Positions 51,435 through 59,819 of a stretch of DNA of 64,000 nt are shown here, one piece after another. A model generated the notes under the pieces. It worked only from the letters and a program-made list of their open reading frames with translations. It was not told the DNA's origin and did no database searches. Positions within the stretch are counted from its first letter, which is position 1. Each line of letters opens with the position of its first letter. The position numbers and the translations under genes were made by a program. This stretch comes from Geomobilibacter sp964432205. GTDB taxonomy: Bacteria > Desulfobacterota > Desulfuromonadia > Geobacterales > DSM-12255. The stretch covers positions 5,020-69,019 of the forward strand of contig CAYSMK010000028.1 in NCBI GenBank assembly GCA_964432205.1, written 5' to 3'.

Positions 51435-52647
51435 ACACCTCATCCATCTCCAGTTCGCTTCGCATCACGTTGACCAGCACCTCCTCGCCGGCGGCGAACG
51501 AGGTGCGATCCTTGGGGAGCAGGGCGACACCGTCGGCCTGGATCATGGTTTTCAGGATGCCGGTGTTCTGGTCGCCGGATGTCGTCGCTACCAGGTTGCC
51601 GTTGATCCGTTCGAGCCGTACCCGCAGGAAGTTTACCTTCCCTCCCTTTTTCCGGACCTCTTCCTTCAGGGTTGCCGCTACCCGGTGCCTGATCACCCTG
51701 GTGTGCCCCATCATCCTCAGGAGCGCCGGCCTGACGAACTCCTCGAAGGTGATCATGGTGGATACCGGGTTGCCGGGCAGGGAAAAGACCGGCACCGTTC
51801 CCTTGAGGCCGAAGGCCGTGGGACCGCCCGGTTTGATCTCCACCTTCCAGAACAGTTGCCTGATCCCCAGTTCGGCAAGCACGTCGCGGACGAGATCCAG
51901 GTCGCCGGCCGAGACGCCGGCCGAGGTGATGAGGGCGTCCGCCTTGAGCCCTTCGATCATTTTCTCCTCAAGACTCTCCCTGGTGTCCCGGGCAATGCCG
52001 AGCAGTACCGGTTCGGCGCCGATTTCCTTCACTGCGGCAGCAAGGGAGAAGGAGTTGCTGTTGACGATCTTGCCAGGGGTGGGGGGGGTGCCCAGGTTAA
52101 CCAGTTCGTCGCCGGTGGAGAGGATGGCTACCCGCGCCCGGCGGTAAACCCGAACAACGGCATAGCCGAACGAGGCCAGCAGTCCGATCTCGGGGGGGCG
52201 GAGCAGGGTGCCGGCCGTGATGGCCGTCTCCCCGGCCGCGATATCCTCCCCGGTGAAGCGGATATGCTGGTTCTGCACGACCGGTGCCTTGATGGTGACA
52301 ACGCCGCTCTCCTCCGCGGTCTCCTCGACCGGCACCACCGCGTCGCAGCCGGGCGGGACAGGGGCTCCGGTCATGATCTTGATGGCCGTGCCCGGCACCA
52401 CCGCGGAGCTGATCATCCCGCCGGCCGGGATGAAGCCGGTAACCTGCAGCCGGGACCCTTCCCGGCAATCGGCCGCAATGACGGCATAGCCGTCCATGGC
52501 CGAGTTGTCCGTCAACGGCAGGTCCCTCGGGGCAACGATCTCTTCGGCAATGACCCGTCCCACTGCGTCCAGAAGCCCCACCTGTTCGACGCCGAGCGGG
52601 GCGATGCTGTCGAGAATGATCTTTCGTGCTTCTTCAAAGGTAGGCAT
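51433..52647 (-). CDS. moeA: Molybdopterin molybdotransferase MoeA
   Basis: 404 residues, full length. Contains LTDNSAMDGYAV (catalytic loop), STGDEL, GVSAGDLDLV and SLPGNPVSTMITFEEFVRP, all MoeA hallmarks. It inserts molybdate or tungstate into adenylylated molybdopterin. In a leftward operon after tupC (32 bases). A dispersed repeat lies at the stop. Confidence 0.95.
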   Translation of the reverse strand: MPTFEEARKIILDSIAPLGVEQVGLLDAVGRVIAEEIVAPRDLPLTDNSAMDGYAVIAADCREGSRLQVTGFIPAGGMISSAVVPGTAIKIMTGAPVPPGCDAVVPVEETAEESGVVTIKAPVVQNQHIRFTGEDIAAGETAITAGTLLRPPEIGLLASFGYAVVRVYRRARVAILSTGDELVNLGTPPTPGKIVNSNSFSLAAAVKEIGAEPVLLGIARDTRESLEEKMIEGLKADALITSAGVSAGDLDLVRDVLAELGIRQLFWKVEIKPGGPTAFGLKGTVPVFSLPGNPVSTMITFEEFVRPALLRMMGHTRVIRHRVAATLKEEVRKKGGKVNFLRVRLERINGNLVATTSGDQNTGILKTMIQADGVALLPKDRTSFAAGEEVLVNVMRSELEMDEV

Positions 52648-52679
52648 GCTGGTTCTGTATCCTTTGCGTCATTTGAGTA

Positions 52680-53771
52680 TCACCCTTTCCGGAACAGGTG
52701 CACGGACGTGGCCTTGAACGAGGCGTAGACCGGGCAGCCCGGGGTGAGGGCCAGTTGGGAGAGCGACTGGTTGGTCACCGTGGCGACCAGGGTGAAGCCG
52801 CAGTCCATGTACACCTTGTTGAACAGCCCCAACGGGACGATCTTCGTCACGCTGCCGGGAAAGACGTTGCGGGCGCTGGTGTGATCGGGACTGGTCGACG
52901 TGACCACCACATGCTCCGGGTGTATGCAGAGTACCACATGTTCGCCCGGTGCGCCATCCCCCGGCAGCTCCATGGTCCGGCCGGCCACGTCCAGGGACAA
53001 GAGGCCGTTGCCGGCCCCTGCAACCGTACCGGTAAAGACATTCTCCATCCCCACGAAGGTGGCCACGAACTCGTTCGCCGGCTGGCCCATGACCGCCGAC
53101 GGCATGCCGGTCTGGACGATGGTGCCCTGGTGCAGCACGACCAGCCTGTCGGCCAGTCTGAGCGCCTCTACCTGATCGTGGGTGGTCATGATCGCTGCCG
53201 TGCCCGACTCCCGGAGGATCTGCTCCAGGTCGTCGGTCAGGTTCTGGCGGGTCGGCGGGTCCAGGGCGACGAACGGTTCATCCAGCAGGATGACTTCCGG
53301 TTGGGTGGCAAAGGCGCGGGCCAGGCTGGTGCGTTGCGCCTCGCCGCCGGAAAGCTTGCGGGCCGAACGGTCGGCCAGGTGGGCGATCCTGAACCGATCC
53401 ATGCAGCTCGTCACCCGCTCCCGGATGACTGCCGGCGGGAGCCGGCGGATCTTCAGCCCGGCTGCCACGTTGTCGAACACCGTGGTGTCGAAGAGCAGCG
53501 GGTCCTGGAAGACCATGGCCAGTTTCCGGCGAAAGTCGGTTGCTCCACTACCCATCCGGACCGTCTCGCCCCGGAACAGCAGCTCTCCGGCCGCAGGTTT
53601 CAGCAGACAGGCCAGGCTGAGCAGGAAGGTGGATTTACCGGCGCCGTTGGGGCCGATCAGGGCCACGGTCTCGTTCTCGTGCAGGGTGAATGACGGAATC
53701 CGGATGACCTCCGTGCCGCCCCGCTCCACCCTGAGGTCGCGCAGTTCCAGTATCGGTCTCTGAGCGGTCAT
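52680..53771 (-). CDS. tupC: Tungstate/molybdate ABC transporter ATPase TupC
   Basis: 363 residues from ATG 53771, which overlaps the tupB stop by four bases. Walker A GPNGAGKST (about 39-47), signature KLSGGEAQRTSLARAFA, Walker B VILLDEPFVALDP, switch TTHDQVEA. A C-terminal TOBE-like domain (about 240-363) may sense oxyanion. Together with TupA and TupB it imports tungstate or molybdate. Confidence 0.92.
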   Translation of the reverse strand: MTAQRPILELRDLRVERGGTEVIRIPSFTLHENETVALIGPNGAGKSTFLLSLACLLKPAAGELLFRGETVRMGSGATDFRRKLAMVFQDPLLFDTTVFDNVAAGLKIRRLPPAVIRERVTSCMDRFRIAHLADRSARKLSGGEAQRTSLARAFATQPEVILLDEPFVALDPPTRQNLTDDLEQILRESGTAAIMTTHDQVEALRLADRLVVLHQGTIVQTGMPSAVMGQPANEFVATFVGMENVFTGTVAGAGNGLLSLDVAGRTMELPGDGAPGEHVVLCIHPEHVVVTSTSPDHTSARNVFPGSVTKIVPLGLFNKVYMDCGFTLVATVTNQSLSQLALTPGCPVYASFKATSVHLFRKG

Positions 53772-54466
53772 CGGGGCCGCTCCCGCTGCTGGACAACGGT
53801 CAGCAGGTAATTGACGGCAAAGCAGAGGGCAAGGAGGATGATGCCGAGGGCAATGGCGGTGTCGAAGTTCCCCCGGCTGGTCTCCATGACCGTGGCCGTG
53901 GTCAGGACCCGGGTGTATCCCTTGATGTTGCCGCCGACCATGATGGAGGCCCCGACCTCGGAGATCACCCCGCCGAAGCCGGCCATGATCCCGGCCAGAA
54001 GCGGCAGGCGTGCCTCTTTGACCAGCAGCCAGACCATCTGCGACCGCGAGGCTCCCAGGGCCAGGATCTGCAGCCTCAAGTTGGCCGGCAGGTTCTGGAT
54101 GGCGGCAATGGAGATCCCCATGACGATCGGGGTGGCGATGATGGTCTGGGCAATGACCATGGCGCTGGGGGTGTAGAGGATGTCCCATTCGCTGAACGGG
54201 CCGTTTCGCCAGAGCATGATGGTGACGAAGAGGCCGACCACTACCGGCGGCAGCCCCATGCTGGTGTTCACGACGCTCACCACCAGCCGCTTGCCCGGAA
54301 AGTCGGCGAGGGCGACAGCCGTACCCCCCAGGGTGCCGATCACCAGGCTGATCAGGGTTGCCAGTCCGGAGACCTTGAGGGAAAGGAGCACAACGGAGAG
54401 CACCTCCCGGTCAAGAGAGACCAGGAGGTGCCATGCCTGCACAAATCCTTCGAGAATCAGCTCCAT
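53768..54466 (-). CDS. tupB: Tungstate ABC transporter permease TupB
   Basis: 232 residues, about five membrane helices, with the coupling loop around LALGASRSQMVWLLVKEARLPLLAG, and GFGGVISEVGASIMVGG. Forms the inner-membrane path for tungstate. Starts one base before the tupA stop is passed (adjacent at 54466/54467). Confidence 0.92.
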   Translation of the reverse strand: MELILEGFVQAWHLLVSLDREVLSVVLLSLKVSGLATLISLVIGTLGGTAVALADFPGKRLVVSVVNTSMGLPPVVVGLFVTIMLWRNGPFSEWDILYTPSAMVIAQTIIATPIVMGISIAAIQNLPANLRLQILALGASRSQMVWLLVKEARLPLLAGIMAGFGGVISEVGASIMVGGNIKGYTRVLTTATVMETSRGNFDTAIALGIILLALCFAVNYLLTVVQQRERPR

Positions 54467-55324
54467 CTACAGTCCCAGCGACTCCGGCTTCTTGCCCGCA
54501 TCCGGGAAGAAGAGGGGGGAGCCGTACTTGTCCACGCCGAACTTGGCGATCAGTTCCTGGGTCTTCTTCGAGACCATGAAGTCGGCAAACGCCTTGGCGC
54601 CGGCGGTATTCACCCTGGGCCACTTGGCGGGATTCACCTCGATCACGTGGTAGACGTTCAGGAGCTTTGTGTCTCCTTCCGCCAGGATCTCAAGTCCGAG
54701 CGTCTTCTTGAGCGCCAGGTACGTTGCCCGGTCGGTCAGGGTGTATCCCTTCTTCTCGGCTGCCACGTTCAAGGTCTGGCCCATGCCGAGACCGGTCTGC
54801 TGGTACCACTTCTGGCCGTCCGGGGTGACCCCGGCCGCCTTCCAGAGCCCCTTTTCCTTGGCATGGGTGCCGGAGTTGTCCCCGCGCGACAGGAACAGCG
54901 CGCCGGCCTGGGAGATCTTCCTGAATACCTCGGCCGACGATTTGGTGCCCTTGACTTTAGCGGGGTCGGCGGCCGGCCCGACCACGATGAAGTCGTTGTG
55001 CATCACCAGCCGGCGGCTGCTGCCGGCTGCTTCGGCCATGAACTTCATCTCGGCATCCGGGGAGTGGACCAGAAGCACATCGGCCTCTCCCTTCTTCCCC
55101 ATGGTCATGGCCTGGCCGGAGCCGACGGCAATGGTCTTGACGAAGTAGCCGTTTTCCTTCTCGAAGAGCGGGATCAGGACGTCCAGCAGGCCGGAGTCCT
55201 GGGTGCTGGTGGTGGTGGCGAGGATCAGGTTCTTCTGGGCCGCTGCCGCCGGCTGGGTCATTGTGACGCAAACCAGTGCGACAAGGGCGGTGAGGAAGCT
55301 GACGATGTTTCGTGCTCTGTTCAT
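54467..55324 (-). CDS. tupA: Tungstate-binding protein TupA
   Basis: 285 residues with a signal peptide (about 1-28). The TTTS oxyanion motif is ATTTSTQDSGLLD (about 36-48), diagnostic of TupA. Later SRGDNSGTHAKE and YTLTDRATYLAL shape the pocket. It binds tungstate with high affinity. Its C-terminal segment FGVDKYGSPLFFPDAG has a fragmentary relative at 59820-59918. Confidence 0.93.
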   Translation of the reverse strand: MNRARNIVSFLTALVALVCVTMTQPAAAAQKNLILATTTSTQDSGLLDVLIPLFEKENGYFVKTIAVGSGQAMTMGKKGEADVLLVHSPDAEMKFMAEAAGSSRRLVMHNDFIVVGPAADPAKVKGTKSSAEVFRKISQAGALFLSRGDNSGTHAKEKGLWKAAGVTPDGQKWYQQTGLGMGQTLNVAAEKKGYTLTDRATYLALKKTLGLEILAEGDTKLLNVYHVIEVNPAKWPRVNTAGAKAFADFMVSKKTQELIAKFGVDKYGSPLFFPDAGKKPESLGL

Positions 55325-55348
55325 ACAATCCCTCCTTTTTGATGTGGT

Positions 55349-55729
55349 TCAGGCATACACTTCATTCTTGACGATGGTCGTCATCCGTTTCAGCCGGCTG
55401 ATTCCCTGCCTGCACGCCTCGAAGGCGTCCTCGCTGTTGGGGGAACTGGCCGCCACCAGGGAGATGATGTCGCCTATGCCGAGACAGCCGGTGCGCCGGA
55501 TCAGCAGGATGTCCTCCACCTGCCATTGCTCCTTCAGGTCGGCGACGATCCCCTCCATCTCCTGTTCGACCCCATCCTTTGCCCGGTAGTCGATGCAGCT
55601 GGTCCTGCCGCTGGCGTCGGCCTGTTCCTTGACCACGGCGTAGTGGAAGACCACCGATCCCGAACTGCCCTTGCCAATCCGTTCGTACAGTGCTGTCGGG
55701 TTTATCGGCTCGTTGGTGATGCTGACCAT
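55349..55729 (-). CDS. moaE: MoaE-like molybdopterin synthase catalytic subunit
   Basis: 126 residues from ATG 55729 (GGAGG seven bases upstream). MoaE features: SGSVVFHYAVVK (dimer strand), RRTGCLGIGDIISLVAASSP (HR-G-L-x-x-G pattern), DAFEACRQGISRLK and VKNEVYA, the last with the expected Lys region but shortened. It moves sulfur from MoaD-COSH onto precursor Z; no moaD is in the window. A second ATG at 55834 is in frame, with a strong AAAGGAG, and would add 35 residues including the leader terminator. Confidence 0.8.
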   Translation of the reverse strand: MVSITNEPINPTALYERIGKGSSGSVVFHYAVVKEQADASGRTSCIDYRAKDGVEQEMEGIVADLKEQWQVEDILLIRRTGCLGIGDIISLVAASSPNSEDAFEACRQGISRLKRMTTIVKNEVYA

Positions 55730-55771
55730 GAACAATCCTCCACGACAATGGGCTAAATGAAACGGTGTGCC

Positions 55772-55806
55772 ACAAAAAAGGGCCTTCCCCGGAAAGGAAA
55801 GGCCCC
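55772..55806 (-). terminator. Riboswitch-controlled terminator ahead of moaE
   Basis: On the minus strand GGGGCCTTTCC pairs with GGGGAAGGCCC, followed by CTTTTTTG. The plus-strand block TCCTTTCC at 55842-55849 complements GGAAAGGA at 55791-55798, so the end of the riboswitch could block the terminator stem. Confidence 0.8.
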
Positions 55807-55841
55807 ATGTGACGTGTGGATACACAACAGTCATAAAGGTC

Positions 55842-55945
55842 TCCTTTCCAAAGGGAGGCACTGCCGTTTCCAGCAGGACCCGGTGGTCCGCTGCCGTGAG
55901 CACAAGGCTTGTAGGCAGCTAGGACTCGGAGAGCACGTGTCTTGG
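55842..55945 (-). promoter_or_regulatory. Moco/Tuco-type riboswitch ahead of moaE-tupABC-moeA
   Basis: On the minus strand the order CTCCGAGTC, CACGG, GCTGGAAACGGC, GTGCCTCCC matches the conserved core of the Moco RNA motif. The same blocks in the same order are found in the second copy (59475-59585). It precedes a Mo/W operon and a terminator. The missing or short P3 arm that marks a tungsten-cofactor (Tuco) variant needs a covariance model. Confidence 0.85.
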
Positions 55946-56028
55946 TTATTTAGCCGATTTCTAGTGGTATGTCCAGCACGTTTATGGAGTGACGGTTACA
56001 TTTTGCCATAGCATGAACCTCTCGAATT

Positions 56029-56050
56029 CCCTCCCCCTGGCGGGGGAGGG
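56029..56050. repeat. REP-like hairpin
   Basis: CCCTCCCCC, TGGC, GGGGGAGGG: a perfect 9-bp stem. It lies 28 bases after the Mo/W oxidoreductase stop (minus strand). Confidence 0.6.
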
Positions 56051-56078
56051 TTGCTATACTCGCTGAGTTTTCTTGATC

Positions 56079-58136
56079 TTACACCGCCTTTTTGATGCTG
56101 CAGAGCAGTCCCTTCCACTGGGGATACCCCATGATCGGCTCCCGGCACTGGCAATCGGTCAGGCGATTGCAGTTGGCTTCCCTGGGCCAGCCGTGGGGTA
56201 CCAGTACCACCCCTTCCATGGTGCGGTCACTCACCTCGGCCTTCATCTTCACCCAGCCGCGGTCCGTCTCGATGATGACGTCGTCGTGGTGTGCGATGCC
56301 ATATCGGGCCGCCGTTTGCAGACCCATCTCGGCCCGCGGATGGGGATCCAGTATTCTCATTGACTTGATATTATGCATCTGGGAGCCGTTGTAATGGATA
56401 TAACGGGTGCCGGTGGACAGGACCAGGGGATACTTTTCTCCCAGCTCCGCCCAGCGGGTTCCCTGGGGGCTCTTTTCCGGCTCCAGATAGGTGGGGAGCG
56501 GACTGAAGCCGACATGCTCGAAGGCATCGCTGTAGAGTTCGATCTTGCGGGTCGGCGTGGCAAAGGAACGCTCGGTCAGTTCGTAGCTCTTCTCCTGGTA
56601 GAAGGCCCCCTCAGGATGCGCCCGCAGATAATCGAAGGAGAGACTGCACGGCTCCAGCTCGTGAGCCACCAGCTCTTGATCATCCTTCCAGGGGAACAGC
56701 TCACCGAAACCGCACGCCTCGGCAAGCCCCTTATAGAACTCGACCACGCTCTTGCACTCATGGTAGCGGCCCACCGCCGGTTCGCGCAGCATGAGATAGG
56801 GGAGGCAGTGGCAGACGTTGTAGTTGTAGCCCAGCCCCCAGAATTCGAGCTGATTGGCGGCCGGCAGCACGTAGTGGGCGTGCTCCGCCGTCTCGGTCAT
56901 GAACAGGTCGTAGACCACCAGCAGGTCGAGCTTCTTGAATGCCTCGGTCAGGGCGTTGGAGTCGGGCATGGTGACGAGCGGGTTGCCGCCGGCCACGATG
57001 AAGGCCTTGAGCTTGTCAGGCACGCTCTCGGGTACCATGTTCATCACCGCATAGGGGCTCGTCCTGCTCCAGAGCTCGTAGAAGAGCGGGTACTCCTCGG
57101 CCCCCAGCGGCTTCCCCTTGACCGGCAGGCTGATGTCGGAGAGTGACAGCCGTGGGCTGATTACCCAGCCTCCCGGCACGTTGATGTTGCCCGTGATGGA
57201 CTGGAGGATCGCCATGGCGCGGTCGGTCTGACTGCCGTTGGCCTGCTGGTCCTGGGTGCAGGTGCCGTGGCAGATGCTGGCGCCTTTGGTCCCCGCAAAG
57301 AGCCGTGCCAGTTTGCGGATGTCGTCGGCCCTGACCTCGGTGATTGCCTCGGCCCACTCGGGGGTGTACTGCTGGATGTGGGGCACGAGCTTGTCGAAGC
57401 CGTAGGTCCACTTTTCCACGAACTCGTGGTCGTACAGGTCCTCGTTGATGATGACGTTGATGAGCGCCAGGGCCAGGGCGCCGTCGGTGCCAGGCCTGAT
57501 CGGCAGGTACATTTCGGCCTGGTCCGCAATGGCGATCCTTCTCGGGTCGATGACGACGACCTTGGCCCCCTTCTTGAGGTTTTCCTGGATGGCGATGGAG
57601 AGGGCGATGTCCGATGCGGCAGGGTTATGCCCCCAGAGGACGTAGAGGTTTGAGTCCATCTCCTCCACCGGGTATTTGCCGAACGTGATCTGCCGCGAGC
57701 GAATCCTCATCCGGAAGCAGATGCTCTCAACCGAGAAGAAGTTCGGCGAACCGAAGGCAGCCTTGAACCGATGGGTGAGCGAACCCATCTCCAGGTTTTC
57801 GACGCCGATGGAACCGCAGAAGAATGCCAGCACTGAGGGATCGAACTCCTCCTTCAACTCTTTAAGTTTGGCCGCGATCTCGGAGTAGGCCTGCTCCCAC
57901 GAAATCTGCTGGAACTTCCCGTCCACCTTCTTGAGCGGGTACTTGAGCCGATCGGGATGGTACAGGTGCTCGATCATTGCCTGCCCCTTGGCGCAGAGGA
58001 TCCCCTTGTTCATCGGGTGGGACTCCTGACCCTTCACCGCCGTCACCTTCCCGTCTTCCACCGTTACCTCTACGCCGCAGCTCTGGTAGCAGAGGCAGCA
58101 GGCCGTATACACCGTTTTCTTCCCGTTTTCCGACAT
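56079..58136 (-). CDS. Molybdopterin (Mo/W) oxidoreductase, DMSO reductase family, Cys-ligated
   Basis: 685 residues from ATG 58136 (GGAGG upstream; the frame opens 28 codons earlier). No Tat signal, so cytoplasmic. [4Fe-4S] cysteines are C13, C16, C20 and C48 (C-x2-C-x3-C-x27-C). Cys140 (SICFRMRI) aligns with the tungsten ligand Cys141 of acetylene hydratase. Later motifs DPRR, PGTDGAL and ATPTRKIELYSDAFEHVG fit the same branch. The acetylene hydratase catalytic Asp after the second Fe-S Cys is Tyr17 here, so the reaction differs. It is co-transcribed with two Cys proteins. The substrate is unknown. Confidence 0.88.
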   Translation of the reverse strand: MSENGKKTVYTACCLCYQSCGVEVTVEDGKVTAVKGQESHPMNKGILCAKGQAMIEHLYHPDRLKYPLKKVDGKFQQISWEQAYSEIAAKLKELKEEFDPSVLAFFCGSIGVENLEMGSLTHRFKAAFGSPNFFSVESICFRMRIRSRQITFGKYPVEEMDSNLYVLWGHNPAASDIALSIAIQENLKKGAKVVVIDPRRIAIADQAEMYLPIRPGTDGALALALINVIINEDLYDHEFVEKWTYGFDKLVPHIQQYTPEWAEAITEVRADDIRKLARLFAGTKGASICHGTCTQDQQANGSQTDRAMAILQSITGNINVPGGWVISPRLSLSDISLPVKGKPLGAEEYPLFYELWSRTSPYAVMNMVPESVPDKLKAFIVAGGNPLVTMPDSNALTEAFKKLDLLVVYDLFMTETAEHAHYVLPAANQLEFWGLGYNYNVCHCLPYLMLREPAVGRYHECKSVVEFYKGLAEACGFGELFPWKDDQELVAHELEPCSLSFDYLRAHPEGAFYQEKSYELTERSFATPTRKIELYSDAFEHVGFSPLPTYLEPEKSPQGTRWAELGEKYPLVLSTGTRYIHYNGSQMHNIKSMRILDPHPRAEMGLQTAARYGIAHHDDVIIETDRGWVKMKAEVSDRTMEGVVLVPHGWPREANCNRLTDCQCREPIMGYPQWKGLLCSIKKAV

Positions 58137-58293
58137 CTTTTCACCCTCCGTTTCATCCTTCTGTTGGTTCGAGATCCATGATCGACAATCGATCAGCCGC
58201 AATTTCTCCTCCACGGCCATGACAGCAAATGAATGCGCCCATGTCCGCTGGTCCTCCGGGCAGAGGCATTACGCCCCGGCCACGTATATTCGT

Positions 58294-58773
58294 TTAGGGA
58301 TGGCCGCTGATGCATCCTTTCTCAGCGCCGCCCATGGTCGCCAGCATCGATTGAAGCTTTTCCAGCGATGCCGTCATCAAGTCGGCACAGGCGCGCTTGT
58401 CGGGGCTCGCAGACAGGATCTCATTGCACCTGCTCCCGCCGTAGGTACTCTCCGCCCTGACCGTAAACCAGTCAACCAGCTCGCCGAGCAGCAAGGGGAG
58501 CTCAGGGGCCTGGCGGTCCCTGTCGGGGAAGGTTTCCAGGCAGAGCGACAACGCGCATGCCGCGCCGGTGAGCACCCCGCAGGTCCCGTTTGAAGAGCCG
58601 GCGCCGAAGCATAGAGCAGCCATTGACCTCACCAGGTCCGGGTTGTCCCGGCCCAGGTCCCGCAGCACGAGCTTGACCACGATCTGGCTGCAGCAATAGC
58701 CGCTCTGTTTGAGGAACAGGATGTCGAGATAGGGGCCATCCAGTTGGATTGTGTTCATCATCTCATCGTTCAT
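58294..58773 (-). CDS. C_GCAxxG_C_C family redox protein
   Basis: 159 residues. Conserved cysteines: SGYCCSQ near residue 27, MAALCFGAG, NGTCGVLTGAACAL, GGSRCNEI and RACADLM, which fit the C_GCAxxG_C_C family of small proteins often found by Mo/W enzymes and other redox enzymes. Role possibly as redox partner or in Fe-S handling. 158 bases before the oxidoreductase start, same direction. Confidence 0.75.
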   Translation of the reverse strand: MNDEMMNTIQLDGPYLDILFLKQSGYCCSQIVVKLVLRDLGRDNPDLVRSMAALCFGAGSSNGTCGVLTGAACALSLCLETFPDRDRQAPELPLLLGELVDWFTVRAESTYGGSRCNEILSASPDKRACADLMTASLEKLQSMLATMGGAEKGCISGHP

Positions 58774-58815
58774 GGTGTCGATCTCCCGGCCATGGGGTGG
58801 CCCGCCATATCCCCG

Positions 58816-59295
58816 CTATTTGTCCTCAAGCATCCGCTCCGCCATGGCCATCTTGACGACGGCATTCTCCTCGCTGATTAGTACCCGTTGGCATGTCGGA
58901 CAGGAAGGAAGCTCAACAGCAAAGGTTTCGTCCAGGTAGGCCAGCTTTACCGTTGCCAGCGCCAGCGGGACGAGGCACCTGGCGCATGACCAGTCCGTCT
59001 CTTGTGATTCCTTTTTGGGCGGCAGATTGAATCCCTCAAGGATCTTCATCCGGTGGGAATAGGCATTGAAGATCCGATAGATCCCCTCTTCCAGGGCATA
59101 CTCCACCCAGTAGGTTACCTTGGGAGTGATGACGTAGGCCAACCGGTGGCCGGTAGCCTTGTTCGTGTGAAACAGCTGCTCTTTGTCCGTAACAGAGAGC
59201 GTACGGCGGACATCTTCCTCCCTGATCCCCCGCTGCTCCAGCAGGTTCCGCACGTCCGGCTCAATCTGCAAGGGCACACTGTTTTCGTGGTCCAT
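58816..59295 (-). CDS. Zinc-ribbon-like protein with Mo/W gene neighbours
   Basis: 159 residues from ATG 59295 (AAAGGTGA upstream). The C-terminal half has CARC (104-107) and CPTC (132-135), likely a zinc or redox rubredoxin-like site; the N-terminal half (LLEQRGIREEDVRRTL ... ATGHRLAYVITPKVTYWVEY) resembles DUF7479/CLJU_RS11820-like proteins that accompany molybdopterin oxidoreductases. First gene after the upstream riboswitch and terminator. Probable maturation or electron-transfer partner of the Mo/W enzyme. Confidence 0.72.
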   Translation of the reverse strand: MDHENSVPLQIEPDVRNLLEQRGIREEDVRRTLSVTDKEQLFHTNKATGHRLAYVITPKVTYWVEYALEEGIYRIFNAYSHRMKILEGFNLPPKKESQETDWSCARCLVPLALATVKLAYLDETFAVELPSCPTCQRVLISEENAVVKMAMAERMLEDK

Positions 59296-59400
59296 GATCG
59301 TCACCTTTGTTCATCAGGTAGTGGTAGAGCATTTGGTCACCCAGCAGGCCCCCGGTTCGGTACCGAGCATTGAGCGGCCCGCCGGGCGAATCTCCCGGAG

Positions 59401-59433
59401 AAAAACAAAAAACCCCTTTCGATGGAAAAGGGG
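59401..59433 (-). terminator. Riboswitch-controlled terminator ahead of the Mo/W oxidoreductase genes
   Basis: On the minus strand CCCCTTTT, loop CCATCG, AAAGGGG and TTTTTTGTTTTT. The plus-strand block CCCCTTTTC at 59475-59483 is complementary to GAAAAGGGG at 59425-59433, giving an antiterminator pairing with the riboswitch's 3' edge. Confidence 0.88.
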
Positions 59434-59474
59434 CATGGGACACACCAGCGGCAGTGGCACGTCAAGCAAAGATC

Positions 59475-59585
59475 CCCTTTTCAAAGGAAGGTGCAGCCGT
59501 TTCCAGCAACACCCAATGGCCGCACACCGTGAGGGGAATACCCTGGTAGGTGCAACGACTCGGAGAAATCTATTCGATTGGTATG
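59475..59585 (-). promoter_or_regulatory. Moco/Tuco-type riboswitch ahead of the Mo/W oxidoreductase genes
   Basis: On the minus strand CTCCGAGTC, CTCACGG, GCTGGAAACGGC and GCACCTTCC in the order of the Moco RNA core, matching the copy at 55842-55945. It is followed by a terminator and the CxxC protein, the C_GCAxxG protein and the oxidoreductase. Confidence 0.85.
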
Positions 59586-59819
59586 ACTCTTACTGCTTAC
59601 GACACTGATCGTGGCGAAGCTGATGCAATCATTGTTAATTAGAGCAACAACAGTGCCACGTACGTCGATTCGAAAGAACAAAGGTCGCCACGCTACTGTA
59701 ATCAAGCAGTTGGCGGATGCCGGCTCCCTGGCTACGGCTCCGCTCCTAGACCCAGACAGTTGTCCGCCAAACACACAGTTGTCTGTTTTCAGGACGGTCG
59801 TCCCCCCCGTGCTGCCGAG
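59586..59819. other. Intergenic stretch with nothing recognised
   Basis: Lies between the riboswitch and the tupA fragment. Small open frames run on both strands without motifs or ribosome sites. The riboswitch promoter should lie here but no strong match was seen. Confidence 0.35.

Noticed and set aside
56079..58136. Calling the Mo/W enzyme an acetylene hydratase
   Set aside because: The catalytic Asp next to the second Fe-S cysteine is Tyr here, so only family membership is supported.
59261..59443. 60-codon leader frame across the second riboswitch terminator
   Set aside because: Its start is a GTG without a ribosome site and the peptide mostly reflects terminator sequence; too weak to call as a gene.
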